Source of the DNA: Glaciecola siphonariae
Lineage (GTDB): Bacteria; Pseudomonadota; Gammaproteobacteria; Enterobacterales; Alteromonadaceae
Direction: 5' to 3'
Length of the DNA: 64,000 nucleotides
NCBI RefSeq assembly: GCF_042652645.1
Contig: NZ_JBHSGU010000009.1
Location: 178,067-242,066, forward strand
Under the pieces are notes generated by a model that made no database searches, was not told the DNA's origin, and saw only the letters and a program-made list of their open reading frames with translations. Below are positions 17,751 to 27,722 of this stretch, piece after piece. Made by a program: the position numbers and the translations under genes. The number at the start of each line of letters is the position of its first letter. The stretch's first letter is position 1.

Positions 17751-19136
17751 TCATTTTATTAGATGAAACTGCGTCTGTCTGCCATCCATGTAGCTGACGC
17801 GGTCACCATCAAAGAACGCGTTTTCTTCCAACATTATGCGCACTTCTTTTCCCCACTGCTCAATAAAGGTCGCCGCATTTAATTCAATAGAGTATGCGGT
17901 GTTCGGAAAAAGCGGATAATCGCCCTGCACCGGCACTCCTGCTTGCGCGTCCCACATTCCTAGCGTTGTGCCAGCAGCATGTCCATGATACCCAAGCGGA
18001 TGGGTATAAATAGATGGTTTAATCCCCTCACTGATGGCTTGTTTTCTTGCCTCTGCCAAAACTGCGTTGCCGCTTTTGCCAGTAGCAAACAAATTGGTAA
18101 AAATATCCTGCAAGCGATTAGCATTGGCCAGAGCCTTTTTTAAATAGTCGGGCGCATCGGTTTCACCTTCTCTGAGTACATAGGCATGCTGTTGTTGGTC
18201 AGTATTAAGACGCAGATAAGTGATGCCAAAATCCATATGAACAAGGTCACCCGGCTGAATAATATTATTCGCTTTGTTCTGACTAAACGCTGAAACATGA
18301 TCAAATTTATCGCTATTTGCCCTCTGAATAGACACGCTCGGATGAAACCAATTGTCTAGACCAAGGAAGCGAGATTTATCACGCAGCCACCACACCAGAT
18401 TGTCGGTTGTGGTCACGCCGGGCTGAATGAATCCGCTGGTGTAGGCTTGCTTAATAATTTCATGCCCCATCTTTACGATTTTTGGATAATATTCCATTTC
18501 CAGTGCAGTGCGAGTCTCGAGCCAGGCAATCGATAGCATTTCAGCACTCGTTACTTTGTTGTGTAAAGTGGCGGGGAGAGCTTGCATAAACGCCTGATGT
18601 TCTGTGGCCGTCATTCCATCGGCCAATGCAAAATGTTCCGACATATTTAGACCGATGCGTTGTGGTTGTTTTTGCTCAATGAGCTCAATTAAACGCTGCC
18701 ATTGGCTCGGCTGCGATTCTTTATCCCACGCTTTTTGAAACATGGTATCTACCTGATAGCGCGCCACTGCGTAACGCTCAATTGGTTTTGAATTTCCTGG
18801 ATTAAACAGGACTAAAATGGTGCGTCGCCTTGCAGACAACCAAGTCGCGGGGAGCATAGTTTTGAGTACCGGGTCTTCGTTGTACTCGCGGGAGATTAAT
18901 ATCCACATATCAATCCCGGTGCGCTGCATCAGTGCTGGCAGGGTATTGTTAAGCTTGTCATTAAGCATTTTATCGATAAGCATGGCGCGTGTCTGCATCG
19001 GGGCGATGGTGCTAAGAGCCCCGCTATCTGCAGGCGTTTGTTTGTTAAGTTGCGCACCCGATTTACAGGCAAACAGCATTAACAAAAGGGGTATTGAGGT
19101 GACAAGGCGAAGATTAGTTGGCATGATGAAACTCAC
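17751..19136 (-). CDS. M24 (Xaa-Pro aminopeptidase-like) family lipoprotein
   Basis: 461 aa. The N-terminus carries a lipoprotein signal with LLMLFAC (acylated Cys near residue 24), so the mature protein should be membrane-anchored in the periplasm. The rest fits a creatinase/aminopeptidase-P 'pita-bread' protein: an N-terminal creatinase-like domain (MLIDKMLND, DMWILISREYN) and a C-terminal M24 domain with HMDFGI, HPLGYHGHAAGT and ELNA. Several canonical metal ligands are not obvious, so activity is uncertain. Start is GTG at 19136 or the ATG four codons later. Confidence 0.8.
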   Translation of the reverse strand: MSFIMPTNLRLVTSIPLLLMLFACKSGAQLNKQTPADSGALSTIAPMQTRAMLIDKMLNDKLNNTLPALMQRTGIDMWILISREYNEDPVLKTMLPATWLSARRRTILVLFNPGNSKPIERYAVARYQVDTMFQKAWDKESQPSQWQRLIELIEQKQPQRIGLNMSEHFALADGMTATEHQAFMQALPATLHNKVTSAEMLSIAWLETRTALEMEYYPKIVKMGHEIIKQAYTSGFIQPGVTTTDNLVWWLRDKSRFLGLDNWFHPSVSIQRANSDKFDHVSAFSQNKANNIIQPGDLVHMDFGITYLRLNTDQQQHAYVLREGETDAPDYLKKALANANRLQDIFTNLFATGKSGNAVLAEARKQAISEGIKPSIYTHPLGYHGHAAGTTLGMWDAQAGVPVQGDYPLFPNTAYSIELNAATFIEQWGKEVRIMLEENAFFDGDRVSYMDGRQTQFHLIK

Positions 19137-19172
19137 AGGCGTGTATTTCCCCTAGACTAAACGGAGTATGAA

Positions 19173-20369
19173 ATGGATATCAAATGTTTTTTCGTTGTTG
19201 TGCTTACGTTTTATCTGCTTGGGTGTCACAGTTATCAACATGACGCGATTGCTTATCAGGAGTCACTTTTGCAACAGCAAGCGCCTGCAAGCAACACCTT
19301 AAATGATAAGAGCAGCTTGTTGACGCACCTAAATGACACTTGGTTTGAGCCTCAAACCATAAGCGATGAGTTACTTTTTGCATTGACCGATGAGCAAAAA
19401 CAAATTTTTGATGCGTTTTACACGCATCCTCGCTACGCGCATTTGTCTGCGCCAGCACGCTTTTCAGAATTTTTGACCACTCGCTTGGCTAAATTTACCT
19501 ACCATGGTCAAACCTACACTGCATCGGAAGCCTTCGACAAAATGTCGGGCAATTGCTTATCTCTCGCTATTCTAACCACCGCCTTGGCCAATCATGCTCA
19601 ACTCGATATTCGTTATCAGCGGGTTGATGCAGCCCCTGTCTATGAAAAACACGGCAACATTTTACTGCTGTCGACCCATGTGAGAACGAGAGTATATGGG
19701 CCTAAGCCAGAGCCCAAAGAAGGCCTTATTATTACACGCGAGTTTGTGGTGATTGACTATTTTCCAACCTACTCAGACGTAAGAGGGGAAATGCTCAGCG
19801 AAAATGAATTTTTTGCTATGTATCATCGGAATATGGCAGCACAAGCTATTATCGAACAAGATTACGACCAGGCTTATGAATACATTAAGTTAGGACTTAC
19901 CTACCGTGCAGAGCACAGCGAAACTTACAATATGCTTGCGGTGCTTTATAACCGAATAAGGCAACGCGACTCGGCTATGGCGCTTTATCATGATCTGCTT
20001 GAGCAAAGCCGTTCGTCACTCAATGCAATTGAGAACTACGCCTCATTGCTAGTACAAGACGGTAAAGAGGAAGTTGCCCAGCAGTACTTTATACAAATAG
20101 AGGGCATTAACGATAATAATCCGTTTCAGTGGCTGAGCCTGGCAGAGCGTCATCTTCGGTCAGGGCAGCTTCGCTTAGCTGAAAAATACGCAAAGCGTGC
20201 TGCACAGCATGGACACTACTTACATGAGCCGCATTTTGCACTCGCAAAGATATACGCGAAACAAAATAAAAACGGTGCGGCAAGACGTTCTCTTGAAAGA
20301 GCCAGTGAGCTAGCGCGCAAACCAGACGACGAGAAGCGCTACTTAGCCAAGCTGGACTCACTTAATTAA
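19173..20369 (+). CDS. TPR-containing lipoprotein with a transglutaminase-like domain
   Basis: 398 aa. FYLLGC gives a lipobox at about residue 18. Residues ~85-215 contain FDKMSGNCLSLAILTTALA, then LLSTHVRTRV and FVVIDYFP, a Cys...His...Asp order that resembles transglutaminase-like cysteine folds. Residues ~220-395 are several TPR-type helical repeats (AIIEQDYDQAYEYIKLGL; AKIYAKQNKNGAARRSLERA). Likely an envelope scaffold or peptidase-like protein; no partner or substrate is known. It is divergent from the M24 lipoprotein gene. Confidence 0.7.
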   Translation: MDIKCFFVVVLTFYLLGCHSYQHDAIAYQESLLQQQAPASNTLNDKSSLLTHLNDTWFEPQTISDELLFALTDEQKQIFDAFYTHPRYAHLSAPARFSEFLTTRLAKFTYHGQTYTASEAFDKMSGNCLSLAILTTALANHAQLDIRYQRVDAAPVYEKHGNILLLSTHVRTRVYGPKPEPKEGLIITREFVVIDYFPTYSDVRGEMLSENEFFAMYHRNMAAQAIIEQDYDQAYEYIKLGLTYRAEHSETYNMLAVLYNRIRQRDSAMALYHDLLEQSRSSLNAIENYASLLVQDGKEEVAQQYFIQIEGINDNNPFQWLSLAERHLRSGQLRLAEKYAKRAAQHGHYLHEPHFALAKIYAKQNKNGAARRSLERASELARKPDDEKRYLAKLDSLN

Positions 20370-20454
20370 AAGCTATTTAAAAGGTAATTAACAGCTTTGT
20401 AAAAGGGTGCTTAAACACAATTGCTCGCTTTTGGCTTACACACCCTTTGCCTGT

Positions 20455-20475
20455 GCAGACTTATCCATCGTCTGC
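20455..20475. terminator. hairpin in a convergent intergenic gap
   Basis: GCAGAC and GTCTGC pair across a 9-base loop between the convergent TPR-lipoprotein and amylase genes. There is no U-tract, so it is only a weak terminator candidate. Confidence 0.25.
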
Positions 20476-20489
20476 GGTGAGTGTAGCGC

Positions 20490-22634
20490 TTAATTTAGTG
20501 TCATAGTTTCGCTAACCAACTCATCATCATAGTTGCTCACCTCAACGCGTATAGTCGCGATGCTGCTTAGAACCTCAGGCATTACAACGGCTCGGTAGGG
20601 GGAAGTGTTGTCCGACGCAATCATGCGCTCACTTCCGTCAGGATCAACGCCATAGTAAGTGACGTTTAATAATGTATTTGCGTGAGGTGTTTTAGTAGCA
20701 ACCTCTACCGGTATAAAGGCGCGTTCGTTGTCGGTGTAAATATCACCAATAGTCACTTGCGCGATGTTGCTCGTTGGCACTTGCTCTGAGGCCTTGAGCA
20801 CCAATGCACTTAACCTTGGCATCGCTGCGCTCAGCACTCCCTGTGCAACTTTTGGCTCGTTAACATTGCCAAGGCGATACACCGTTGAAAACGCGCTTGA
20901 GTCGACCGACATTTTAACGTTTCGAGGTGTTTCACTGAGATTAAACATCACCAAATATTCTTCTCTAGTGCTAGGGTCAATGCGTGAAAACGCTAAGATA
21001 CCTGTGTCATCATTAGCCATATGCATTTGATGAATACCGCTGCGTAAAACTCGATTAGCGACTCTTATTTGCGCAAGTTCGGCTAAAGATTGGTACAGCG
21101 GATGGTCAGTATCAAAGTTATCGTCGGCAGTGGTTTTACTGGTGCCAATTAAGATATTGTCGTTATACACATCCACCAAAGACGGATCCATGTTTTCTCT
21201 GGCGTCTACATCACCGCCGTCGCCGGTAAAGCCTTGCTCGTCACCGTAGTACACCACAGGTACGCCGCGAGAAAAGTACATCAAGGCATGCGCAAGCTCG
21301 CTGCGTCTAAGCAAGGTAGCATCGTCGGCTTGAGTAAAGCTTTTCTGTAAAAAATGACCTACACGGCCAGCATCATGGTTGCCTAAAAAGTTAAGCAGTA
21401 ACTCAGGACCAGAATCTTCATCGCGGTAATAGTCGTCATTGTCAAACAATGCGCCTATTCTACCGATATCTTTACCCTCTAATATGCTGTCTTTTACGTT
21501 GAAGAAAAAACCAAAGTCTAATACTGAGGGCAGTTTGCCCGCCGTCGTATATTTGCTTAGCCCCGCAGGGTTCCCGTCGTAAACTTCTCCGAAAATATGG
21601 AAATTAGGGATCCCAATTGATTTCGCATGCTCGGTGATAGCTGGGCCAAAAGCCTGCCAAAATTCAATATCTACGTGCTTGACGGTATCTATCCGAAAGC
21701 CATCTGGTTTAAACTCGCTGATCAGATTTTCAAAAATCTCAATCATTTTGGTTTGGACCTCCGGTAGACTAGTGTTGATATCGTCTAGCCCCGCGAAGTC
21801 GCCGGTGATAACACTTTCACCCTGCCACGTACTATCGCCTTGATTGTTGTAGTATTTCGGGTCGTTTAGCCATTCGGGCACTTTTACCCCTTGCTCTTTT
21901 TCAGGAACAAAGGGTGTATATGTCTTGCCGGCAGCCATGTCGGCTTTACTGATAAACTCACAGCCTTTTTGACCGTCTTCTTTAAACTTGCCGTCTTCGT
22001 TGTGGCACTCTTTGAACTTAATTACATCAGCGGTGTGATTAGTGATTATGTCGAAAAATACTTTGATGTTTCGGGCATGGGCGGCATCAATCAAGCTTTT
22101 GAGCTCATCGTTACTGCCAAAATGAGGGTCAATTTCGGTAAAGTCTACTACCCAATAGCCGTGGTGGCCGAACCCATCTTTTTGAATGGCTTTGTTGCGC
22201 AGTATTGGCGTCATCCAAATTGAGGTGATGCCTAAGTTTTGCAAATAGTCGAGCTTAGCTTCCAACCCCACCATATCGCCACCATGAAAGGCCCATTTTG
22301 AGGTCTTATCCAAACCGCCGTACGATATTGCATTGTTAGGGTCGCCCATATCGTTTTCAGCTTTGCCATTGTGGAAGCGGTCGGGCATCACAAAATAAAA
22401 AATTTCATCGGTAATATCACGTTCTAAATAGGGTTTTAGCTGCTCGCTGGCGCTAAGGCTCAGCTCATCTTTACCTTGTGTGCTAAGCGTTTGTTTAGAA
22501 TATGACGCAGCGGGGGCTGAGTTTTCAGTTGTTGCGTCTTGTTTGGTATCTGAGCAGGCGCTTATTGTGGCAAGGGCAATGGTGCAAGCTACAAATCGCG
22601 ATAGTAAACGCGGCGAAAAATGAGATGATTGCAT
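20490..22634 (-). CDS. GH13 alpha-amylase family lipoprotein
   Basis: 714 aa with a lipoprotein signal (LATISAC, Cys near 27). GH13 motifs are clear: FFDIITNHTADV (region I), DGFRIDTVKHVD with the nucleophile Asp, IFGEVYDG with the acid/base Glu, and LLNFLGNHD. The N-terminal FYFVMPDRFHNG and GLEAKLDYLQNLGITSIWMTPI are typical of periplasmic or surface alpha-amylases that degrade starch to maltodextrins. The last ~120 residues form a beta-rich C-terminal module. An AAAGGA site precedes the ATG. The aldo/keto reductase gene lies 47 bases upstream on the same strand, but a joint role is not evident. Confidence 0.92.
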   Translation of the reverse strand: MQSSHFSPRLLSRFVACTIALATISACSDTKQDATTENSAPAASYSKQTLSTQGKDELSLSASEQLKPYLERDITDEIFYFVMPDRFHNGKAENDMGDPNNAISYGGLDKTSKWAFHGGDMVGLEAKLDYLQNLGITSIWMTPILRNKAIQKDGFGHHGYWVVDFTEIDPHFGSNDELKSLIDAAHARNIKVFFDIITNHTADVIKFKECHNEDGKFKEDGQKGCEFISKADMAAGKTYTPFVPEKEQGVKVPEWLNDPKYYNNQGDSTWQGESVITGDFAGLDDINTSLPEVQTKMIEIFENLISEFKPDGFRIDTVKHVDIEFWQAFGPAITEHAKSIGIPNFHIFGEVYDGNPAGLSKYTTAGKLPSVLDFGFFFNVKDSILEGKDIGRIGALFDNDDYYRDEDSGPELLLNFLGNHDAGRVGHFLQKSFTQADDATLLRRSELAHALMYFSRGVPVVYYGDEQGFTGDGGDVDARENMDPSLVDVYNDNILIGTSKTTADDNFDTDHPLYQSLAELAQIRVANRVLRSGIHQMHMANDDTGILAFSRIDPSTREEYLVMFNLSETPRNVKMSVDSSAFSTVYRLGNVNEPKVAQGVLSAAMPRLSALVLKASEQVPTSNIAQVTIGDIYTDNERAFIPVEVATKTPHANTLLNVTYYGVDPDGSERMIASDNTSPYRAVVMPEVLSSIATIRVEVSNYDDELVSETMTLN

Positions 22635-22681
22635 GTATTAATCCTTTTAATTGTTTCAATTTAAACAGTTGAACGCCTGAT

Positions 22682-23647
22682 TTATGGAACGTGACGGCCC
22701 CGCCGTGCTTCTAATATTTGATACCAGTGCTCTGTTGATAAATCAACAGTGTTTGCTTGTGCGGCAGCAGCAAGACGCTCAGGCTTTGTTGTGCCAACTA
22801 CTGGTTGTATTTGGGCTGGATGTTTCATTAGCCACGCTAACACTATTGCACTGCTGGGGCAGCCGTATTGTTCGCTCAATGCTGCAATGATCCCTGCGGT
22901 GTTTCGAATATTGGCATCTTGCGCCTCAAGATCATCAAATTGCCCTTGCGCGAGGGCACCCCAGGCTTGCAACTGCACTTTTTGTTGCATACAAAACTCT
23001 AAAGTACCGCGAGGGAACCCTAACTGAGCGTTGTCATGCATATTGGTGGTCATACCGTCTTCAATAAAATCACTATGTAGGAGACTCAGTTCAAGCTGAT
23101 TGCACATAATTGGCATTTGTACATGCGACTGAATATATGCCATTTGCCCCGCATGCATGTTAGACACCGCCAAGCAATCAAACTTGTCTTGGGCATGCAA
23201 GTTGTTCAACACCTGCGCCAGTTCTTCCACTTTCATTAAGGGGTCGGGCCTATGTAAAAACAGCACGTCGAGGCTATCGAGCCCTAAACGTTTTAAGCTC
23301 GCATGCACCGCTTCGGTGACCCATCTGCCAGATAAGTCGTAATGTGGCAAGGAAACACTCGGCGGCAAACGAATCCCCACTTTTGACTGCACAATAAAAT
23401 GCTGCTTGAGCGCCTTGTTTTGTGCGAAGACTTTTCCTATTACCAGTTCGGCCTTGCCATGCGTATAGATATCGGCTAAATCTATTGTATTAATTCCATG
23501 CTCTATGCAGCTTTCGAGCAGAGCGTGAGCTTGCTTGATGTCGTCTGCACACAGCGGATTTTGATTCCATCCACCGCCCAAATTCATGGTGCCAAAGATA
23601 AGACGACTGGCGTCTGGAAAGTATTCATGAACGGGAAGTGCTTGCAT
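22682..23647 (-). CDS. aldo/keto reductase
   Basis: 321 aa (beta/alpha)8 NADPH-dependent oxidoreductase. Family signs: FGTMNLGGGWN at the N-terminus, INTIDLADIYTHGKAE with catalytic Asp and Tyr, the Lys in QSKVGIRL, LDVLFLHRPDPL with the conserved His, and IQPVVGTTKPERL as the cofactor-binding C-terminal part. It resembles the YdhF-type group. AGGACA upstream of the ATG is a good ribosome binding site. Substrate unknown. Confidence 0.9.
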   Translation of the reverse strand: MQALPVHEYFPDASRLIFGTMNLGGGWNQNPLCADDIKQAHALLESCIEHGINTIDLADIYTHGKAELVIGKVFAQNKALKQHFIVQSKVGIRLPPSVSLPHYDLSGRWVTEAVHASLKRLGLDSLDVLFLHRPDPLMKVEELAQVLNNLHAQDKFDCLAVSNMHAGQMAYIQSHVQMPIMCNQLELSLLHSDFIEDGMTTNMHDNAQLGFPRGTLEFCMQQKVQLQAWGALAQGQFDDLEAQDANIRNTAGIIAALSEQYGCPSSAIVLAWLMKHPAQIQPVVGTTKPERLAAAAQANTVDLSTEHWYQILEARRGRHVP

Positions 23648-23842
23648 GCAGGTGTCCTAAAATTAATTCGATTAAGATAATGGTGATGTATTAGGCAATA
23701 TTTGTCACCATTACCCTAACAAAATATATCACGTTTGGTAGAGTGAATACGTATGCGCTGATATGCTAATTTGTGCATTCAAAAGCAAAGCATCAAAGCC
23801 TGATAATTAAAACCATACAAAAAACAAAAGCTCGAGGAAAAT

Positions 23843-24361
23843 ATGCATAAACTTTTAATGATAAGTGTGTTTATCGCGATACTGTCGTCGTGCACCGGTA
23901 TACCTCAGGGCGTAACGCCGGTGACGGGTTTTGAGAAGGAACGGTATTTAGGGACTTGGTACGAAATTGCCCGACTTGATCATTCTTTTGAGCGAGGTTT
24001 AGAGCAGGTCACTGCAACTTACAGCGAGCAGGACGACGGCGGGATAAAAGTGATTAATCGCGGGTTTAACCCGAAAAAAAATGAGTGGAAAACAGCCGAG
24101 GGGAAAGCCTACTTTGTAAACGAAGATGACGTTGGCCATTTAAAGGTGTCTTTTTTTGGTCCGTTTTATGCGAGCTACGTGATAATTGAGCTCGACAAAA
24201 AAGACTATGAGTATGCATTGGTAAGCGGGCCTGATACCGATTATTTGTGGATATTGTCACGACAGCCCGTATTGTCCAAAGATATTGTTTTATCACTAGA
24301 ATCTAAAGCCGCATCACTTGGGTTTGATACATCAGCGCTCATTTATGTGAATCAGGGCTAG
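23843..24361 (+). CDS. blc: outer-membrane lipoprotein, lipocalin family (Blc-like)
   Basis: 172 aa. Lipobox LSSC near residue 18 followed by the lipocalin fold: YLGTWYEIARLDHSFERGL (GxW motif), VTATYSEQDDGGIKVINRG, KAYFV, LKVSFFGPFYASY-IIELDKKDYEYALVSGPD and YLWILSRQP. This matches bacterial lipocalin Blc, which binds fatty acids or lysophospholipids at the outer membrane. GAGGA lies before the ATG. A 195-base AT-rich gap precedes it; no clear promoter was picked. Confidence 0.93.
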   Translation: MHKLLMISVFIAILSSCTGIPQGVTPVTGFEKERYLGTWYEIARLDHSFERGLEQVTATYSEQDDGGIKVINRGFNPKKNEWKTAEGKAYFVNEDDVGHLKVSFFGPFYASYVIIELDKKDYEYALVSGPDTDYLWILSRQPVLSKDIVLSLESKAASLGFDTSALIYVNQG

Positions 24362-24506
24362 AGTGCGTTTTAAACCAAAATTTTTAAATTGAAATATTAA
24401 AATTGAAATAAAAATGCGATAGTTTGGGTCTACACTTATGTAAGCATATGTGTAATGCTTTAATGCCGTCGGCACTATAATATGGAAGCTGGCTAAAGGA
24501 AGATAG

Positions 24507-25010
24507 ATGACAAACAGTTATACCGCAGTGATAAACCAAGCCATAGTGTTGCTCGACGGGCTATCGAACACTGAGTATCAAAAAGTAATAAAACCGCATT
24601 TCCCTAGCAGTGTTGGTGCGCACATCAGACACGTAATTGACCACTTTCTTGCACTTATCAATGGTGTTGAGCAGGGTCATATTAACTACAACGTGCGTCA
24701 TCGCCATAATAACGTTGAGCAGTCGGTCGATGCGGGCGTCAAAGCACTAGAAGAAATAAGCACGTGGTTATCTAGAATTGACGAATCGCTTTGTGAGCAA
24801 TCTGTTTTAGTTACCAGTGAAATTGATGTAAGCCACACTAAGTCTGCGACATGCAAATCTAGCGTAGAAAGAGAGCTTGTGTTTGCTAGCAGCCACGCAA
24901 TTCATCACTATGCGCTTATACGCATTATTTGTGCGATGCAAAACAAAAGCATTCCTGAATTTTTTGGTTACGCCCCGGCAACCATAACGCATCTAAATCG
25001 CTCCGCTTAA
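24507..25010 (+). CDS. DinB-like four-helix protein
   Basis: 167 aa. Conserved histidines occur at HIRHVIDHFLALI (residues ~37-50) and SSHAIHHYALIRI (~128-140), the arrangement of metal-binding residues in the DinB/YfiT four-helix bundle family. Members are often metal-dependent thiol transferases; the function here is not known. AAAGGAAG precedes the ATG. The PhnA-like gene follows after 13 bases, suggesting co-transcription. Confidence 0.7.
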   Translation: MTNSYTAVINQAIVLLDGLSNTEYQKVIKPHFPSSVGAHIRHVIDHFLALINGVEQGHINYNVRHRHNNVEQSVDAGVKALEEISTWLSRIDESLCEQSVLVTSEIDVSHTKSATCKSSVERELVFASSHAIHHYALIRIICAMQNKSIPEFFGYAPATITHLNRSA

Positions 25011-25023
25011 GGGTTTACGTTAT

Positions 25024-25581
25024 ATGCAGGCAGTACTAGAAAAACGTGCAAACGGTCAATGCGAACTTTGCAGCAGCGCTAACGATTTGCAAGTATTCCC
25101 TCTTGAACACTCTCCCGATTTAACCGCTAACTGCGCAGTTTTGCTTTGTGCAGAATGCCGCGGCCAGATTTCAGGCGATATACAACTAAACAGTCGTCAT
25201 TTTGCCTGTTTGAGCCAAAGTATGTGGTCTACTACACCCGCTGTTCAGGTATTGAGTTACAGACTATTGCATCAGTTTTCTAGTGAGAGCTGGGCGCAAG
25301 ATGCATTAGATATGCTGTATTTAGACGATGAGACAAAGGCATGGGCTGACAAAGGTCTAATGCTGAATCAAGAACCTACCCTTGATGCGAATGGAGCAGT
25401 TTTAAAAGCCGGCGACAGCGTTACGATTATTAAAGATTTAGATGTCAAAGGCGCTAACTTTACGGCAAAACGCGGCACGCCGGTGCGAAACATCGCGTTG
25501 TCTGACAATCCTCTGCATATTGAAGGCAAAGTTAACGGGCAGCGCATCGTGATTATTGCCGCCTACACAAAGCTCAATTGA
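25024..25581 (+). CDS. PhnA-type zinc-ribbon protein
   Basis: 185 aa. The N-terminal zinc ribbon has GQCELC and LLCAEC; the C-terminal half has GDSVTIIKDLDVKGANFTAKRGTPVRNI and VNGQRIVI, the SH3-like PhnA (YjdM) domain. E. coli PhnA was once linked to phosphonate use but its role is unclear. It overlaps no gene and sits 13 bases after the DinB-like gene on the same strand; a convergent gene follows 26 bases later. Confidence 0.85.
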   Translation: MQAVLEKRANGQCELCSSANDLQVFPLEHSPDLTANCAVLLCAECRGQISGDIQLNSRHFACLSQSMWSTTPAVQVLSYRLLHQFSSESWAQDALDMLYLDDETKAWADKGLMLNQEPTLDANGAVLKAGDSVTIIKDLDVKGANFTAKRGTPVRNIALSDNPLHIEGKVNGQRIVIIAAYTKLN

Positions 25582-25607
25582 TACTTGCACTTGAGTCTCA
25601 CGTACAC

Positions 25608-27368
25608 TCAGCAATAATTTTTATACGCCTCAAAATCTTTTCCTAAATATAGTTTTAATAGTTTGTCGGGGGCCTTTGGTAATTCTACGCTGAGTAATAG
25701 CCCTGGCGTATGATTAAAACTAGTGTCTATGCCCAATGCATGAAACTTTGCCCCCATTTTCAGGTATTGTTTAGCGAGTACCGGAATATCCTTACCGTCG
25801 GGCTCTATGCTTTGCAAAAATGCGCTTAGATGGTTTGTGGCAAGCTCTGTACCTTTAGCTTCCCCAATATTCTGCTCAATGTACTCTTCAAGCTCTGGAT
25901 GTAGCGCAAAGGGCATCGTGTGGCGAGCACAAACCGCGCCTGCCGAGCCTTGAGATACCAGTAAATGCTGAATGAGGTTTACGCTGCGTGAGTCGTATAA
26001 TTTACTGATAGACACCGTTCCGTAAAGCGTCCGATATTGCGGAAATTGGCAGGCAAAAGCGCCAATTCCGCGCCACAGCAATAGTAAGCCTTGATACGAA
26101 CCTTGAAATTCGGGAATCAGAAACGAGCGGCCCATTTCCATGCATGGTTCGCGTCGATTCACAAAGTCAGCGCCAAAATTAAACATTTTATGCAAATAAA
26201 GGCCGTTTAAACCCTCTTGTTCTATTAATTTGTCCGTTAGGCCCATTCTATAGGCCCCCACAATTCTCGTTGTTTCAGACTCAACAATAAACAAATGTGT
26301 GTAAGTGGCGTCAAAGCGGTCCGTATCAATCGGCTCTCCACTCCCTTCATTGTGTTGCCTGAACACAAGTTCTCGCAAACGCGCAATTTCAGTCACCGTG
26401 TTTGGCGCCTGATGCTGATGGGCAAAATAGACCTTAAAACCTTTGAAACTCGCCAAGTGTTGATTGTTAGGTAGGGCGGCAATTTCCGTTTTTATGAGAG
26501 AGGCATCAACCGGTTTTGCCAGTGGTTTGTGCTCTTGCACAGTATCAGCGGGCCATTTGTAGCGCCATGTGCCGTCTTGTGCGTAGCTAAGCGTTCTCAT
26601 GAAATTAGCTTTTTTAACATGGGAGTCGCTGGCAATGTACTTGTTGGCGACAGCAAACCCGGTGTGAATATTTATGCGGGCTCCCTCTTTGTTTAACAGC
26701 TCTCGCCCGAGTAACAGCATACGTAAGCGAAAATAAATCCTTTCAATGCGATAAAACATTGAGGAGTTTTCTCCATTCACAAAAACTGGAACATATTGGC
26801 AATTTTCAATACTGAGCAAGCGTCCGACAATTTTATTCCAAGGATGTTCAGAAATACGCCCCTTATTGCGCTGGTAATACGATACCTTGCCCGCAGGAAA
26901 GAGCAGTAAGGCATTGCCATTTTTGACGTGCGAAATACAGTGCCTAAGGCTAGGGCCATTTTTGGGGTCGTTTTGCGACAGGGGATTGGTAAAAATAAAA
27001 TAGTCTTTTAGCTCAACAAATATGCCCAAGCCCTTATTTGCCAGCACTTTTAAATCGGGGCGCACTTGGCCAATAGCTCGCGCTAGAATAACCCCTTCGA
27101 TGCCGCCAAATGGATGGTTACTGGCGATCACCACAGGTCCTTCGGCGGGGATATTGGCTTTAAGTTGGTCTAAGCCTTGAATATCTAATTTCAAAAGCGA
27201 GATAAGCCGGTCAGCAAATACTTCTTTTTCCAAGCCCTGCATTTTATGTAATTGATATAGCCGATTCATTTTGGCGATCCCCAAAATGCGGTCTAGAAAC
27301 CACACCATAAGTCTGGTGCGACGAGAGGCGTGCTCAAAAAGGTTATTAATACTAATTACGTGATTCAT
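25608..27368 (-). CDS. olsF: bifunctional acyltransferase, OlsF-like ornithine lipid synthase
   Basis: 586 aa fusion. Residues ~1-270 form a lysophospholipid-type acyltransferase domain (ASNHPFGGIEGV in place of the usual HxxxxD motif region, LLLFPAGKVSYY, YVPVFVNGEN). Residues ~310-560 form a GNAT/OlsB-like domain (LRELVFRQHNEGSGEPIDTDRFD, IVGAYRMG, EMGRSFLIPEFQGSYQGLLLLW). This order and size match OlsF, which makes ornithine lipids in two acylations; such proteins are often labelled 'hemolysin'. Ornithine lipids replace phospholipids under phosphate limitation in some bacteria. The assignment is by family knowledge. Confidence 0.75.
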   Translation of the reverse strand: MNHVISINNLFEHASRRTRLMVWFLDRILGIAKMNRLYQLHKMQGLEKEVFADRLISLLKLDIQGLDQLKANIPAEGPVVIASNHPFGGIEGVILARAIGQVRPDLKVLANKGLGIFVELKDYFIFTNPLSQNDPKNGPSLRHCISHVKNGNALLLFPAGKVSYYQRNKGRISEHPWNKIVGRLLSIENCQYVPVFVNGENSSMFYRIERIYFRLRMLLLGRELLNKEGARINIHTGFAVANKYIASDSHVKKANFMRTLSYAQDGTWRYKWPADTVQEHKPLAKPVDASLIKTEIAALPNNQHLASFKGFKVYFAHQHQAPNTVTEIARLRELVFRQHNEGSGEPIDTDRFDATYTHLFIVESETTRIVGAYRMGLTDKLIEQEGLNGLYLHKMFNFGADFVNRREPCMEMGRSFLIPEFQGSYQGLLLLWRGIGAFACQFPQYRTLYGTVSISKLYDSRSVNLIQHLLVSQGSAGAVCARHTMPFALHPELEEYIEQNIGEAKGTELATNHLSAFLQSIEPDGKDIPVLAKQYLKMGAKFHALGIDTSFNHTPGLLLSVELPKAPDKLLKLYLGKDFEAYKNYC

Positions 27369-27722
27369 CTATCCGTGTTTACCTAACTATTTGTTTGTAT
27401 CCATACTGGAAACATTTTTACTGCCGTGCGAACTATGCTGATAAGACCTTGGCTACGCGTAATAAATTTCGTACCAAAATGCGCTCAAACTCGCCACTGT
27501 ATTGCTTAACTTCTCGCGGTTAACAGCATACTAAGTTGGTAATAGGAGCATATTCATAAAACATAGCCATAAAGAATATAGCAGAATCTTGCTTTTGTAT
27601 CTGAAAAGCAAAGTACGATGTAAATAAATGCTTTTATAGAGGCCGTAAAGCTTGCGCTAAAGCATGCCTATTGTTAGTAAATCAGGCATAATACGAACAA
27701 ATGACTCGAAAGACGGTAAACC
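27369..27722. other. intergenic region between olsF and pyrC
   Basis: 354 bases, AT-rich, carrying the start-side regions of two divergent genes. No open frame or RNA gene is convincing. ATAAT-type -10-like sequence occurs around 27687-27692 but has no -35 partner at proper spacing, so no promoter is called. Confidence 0.5.
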
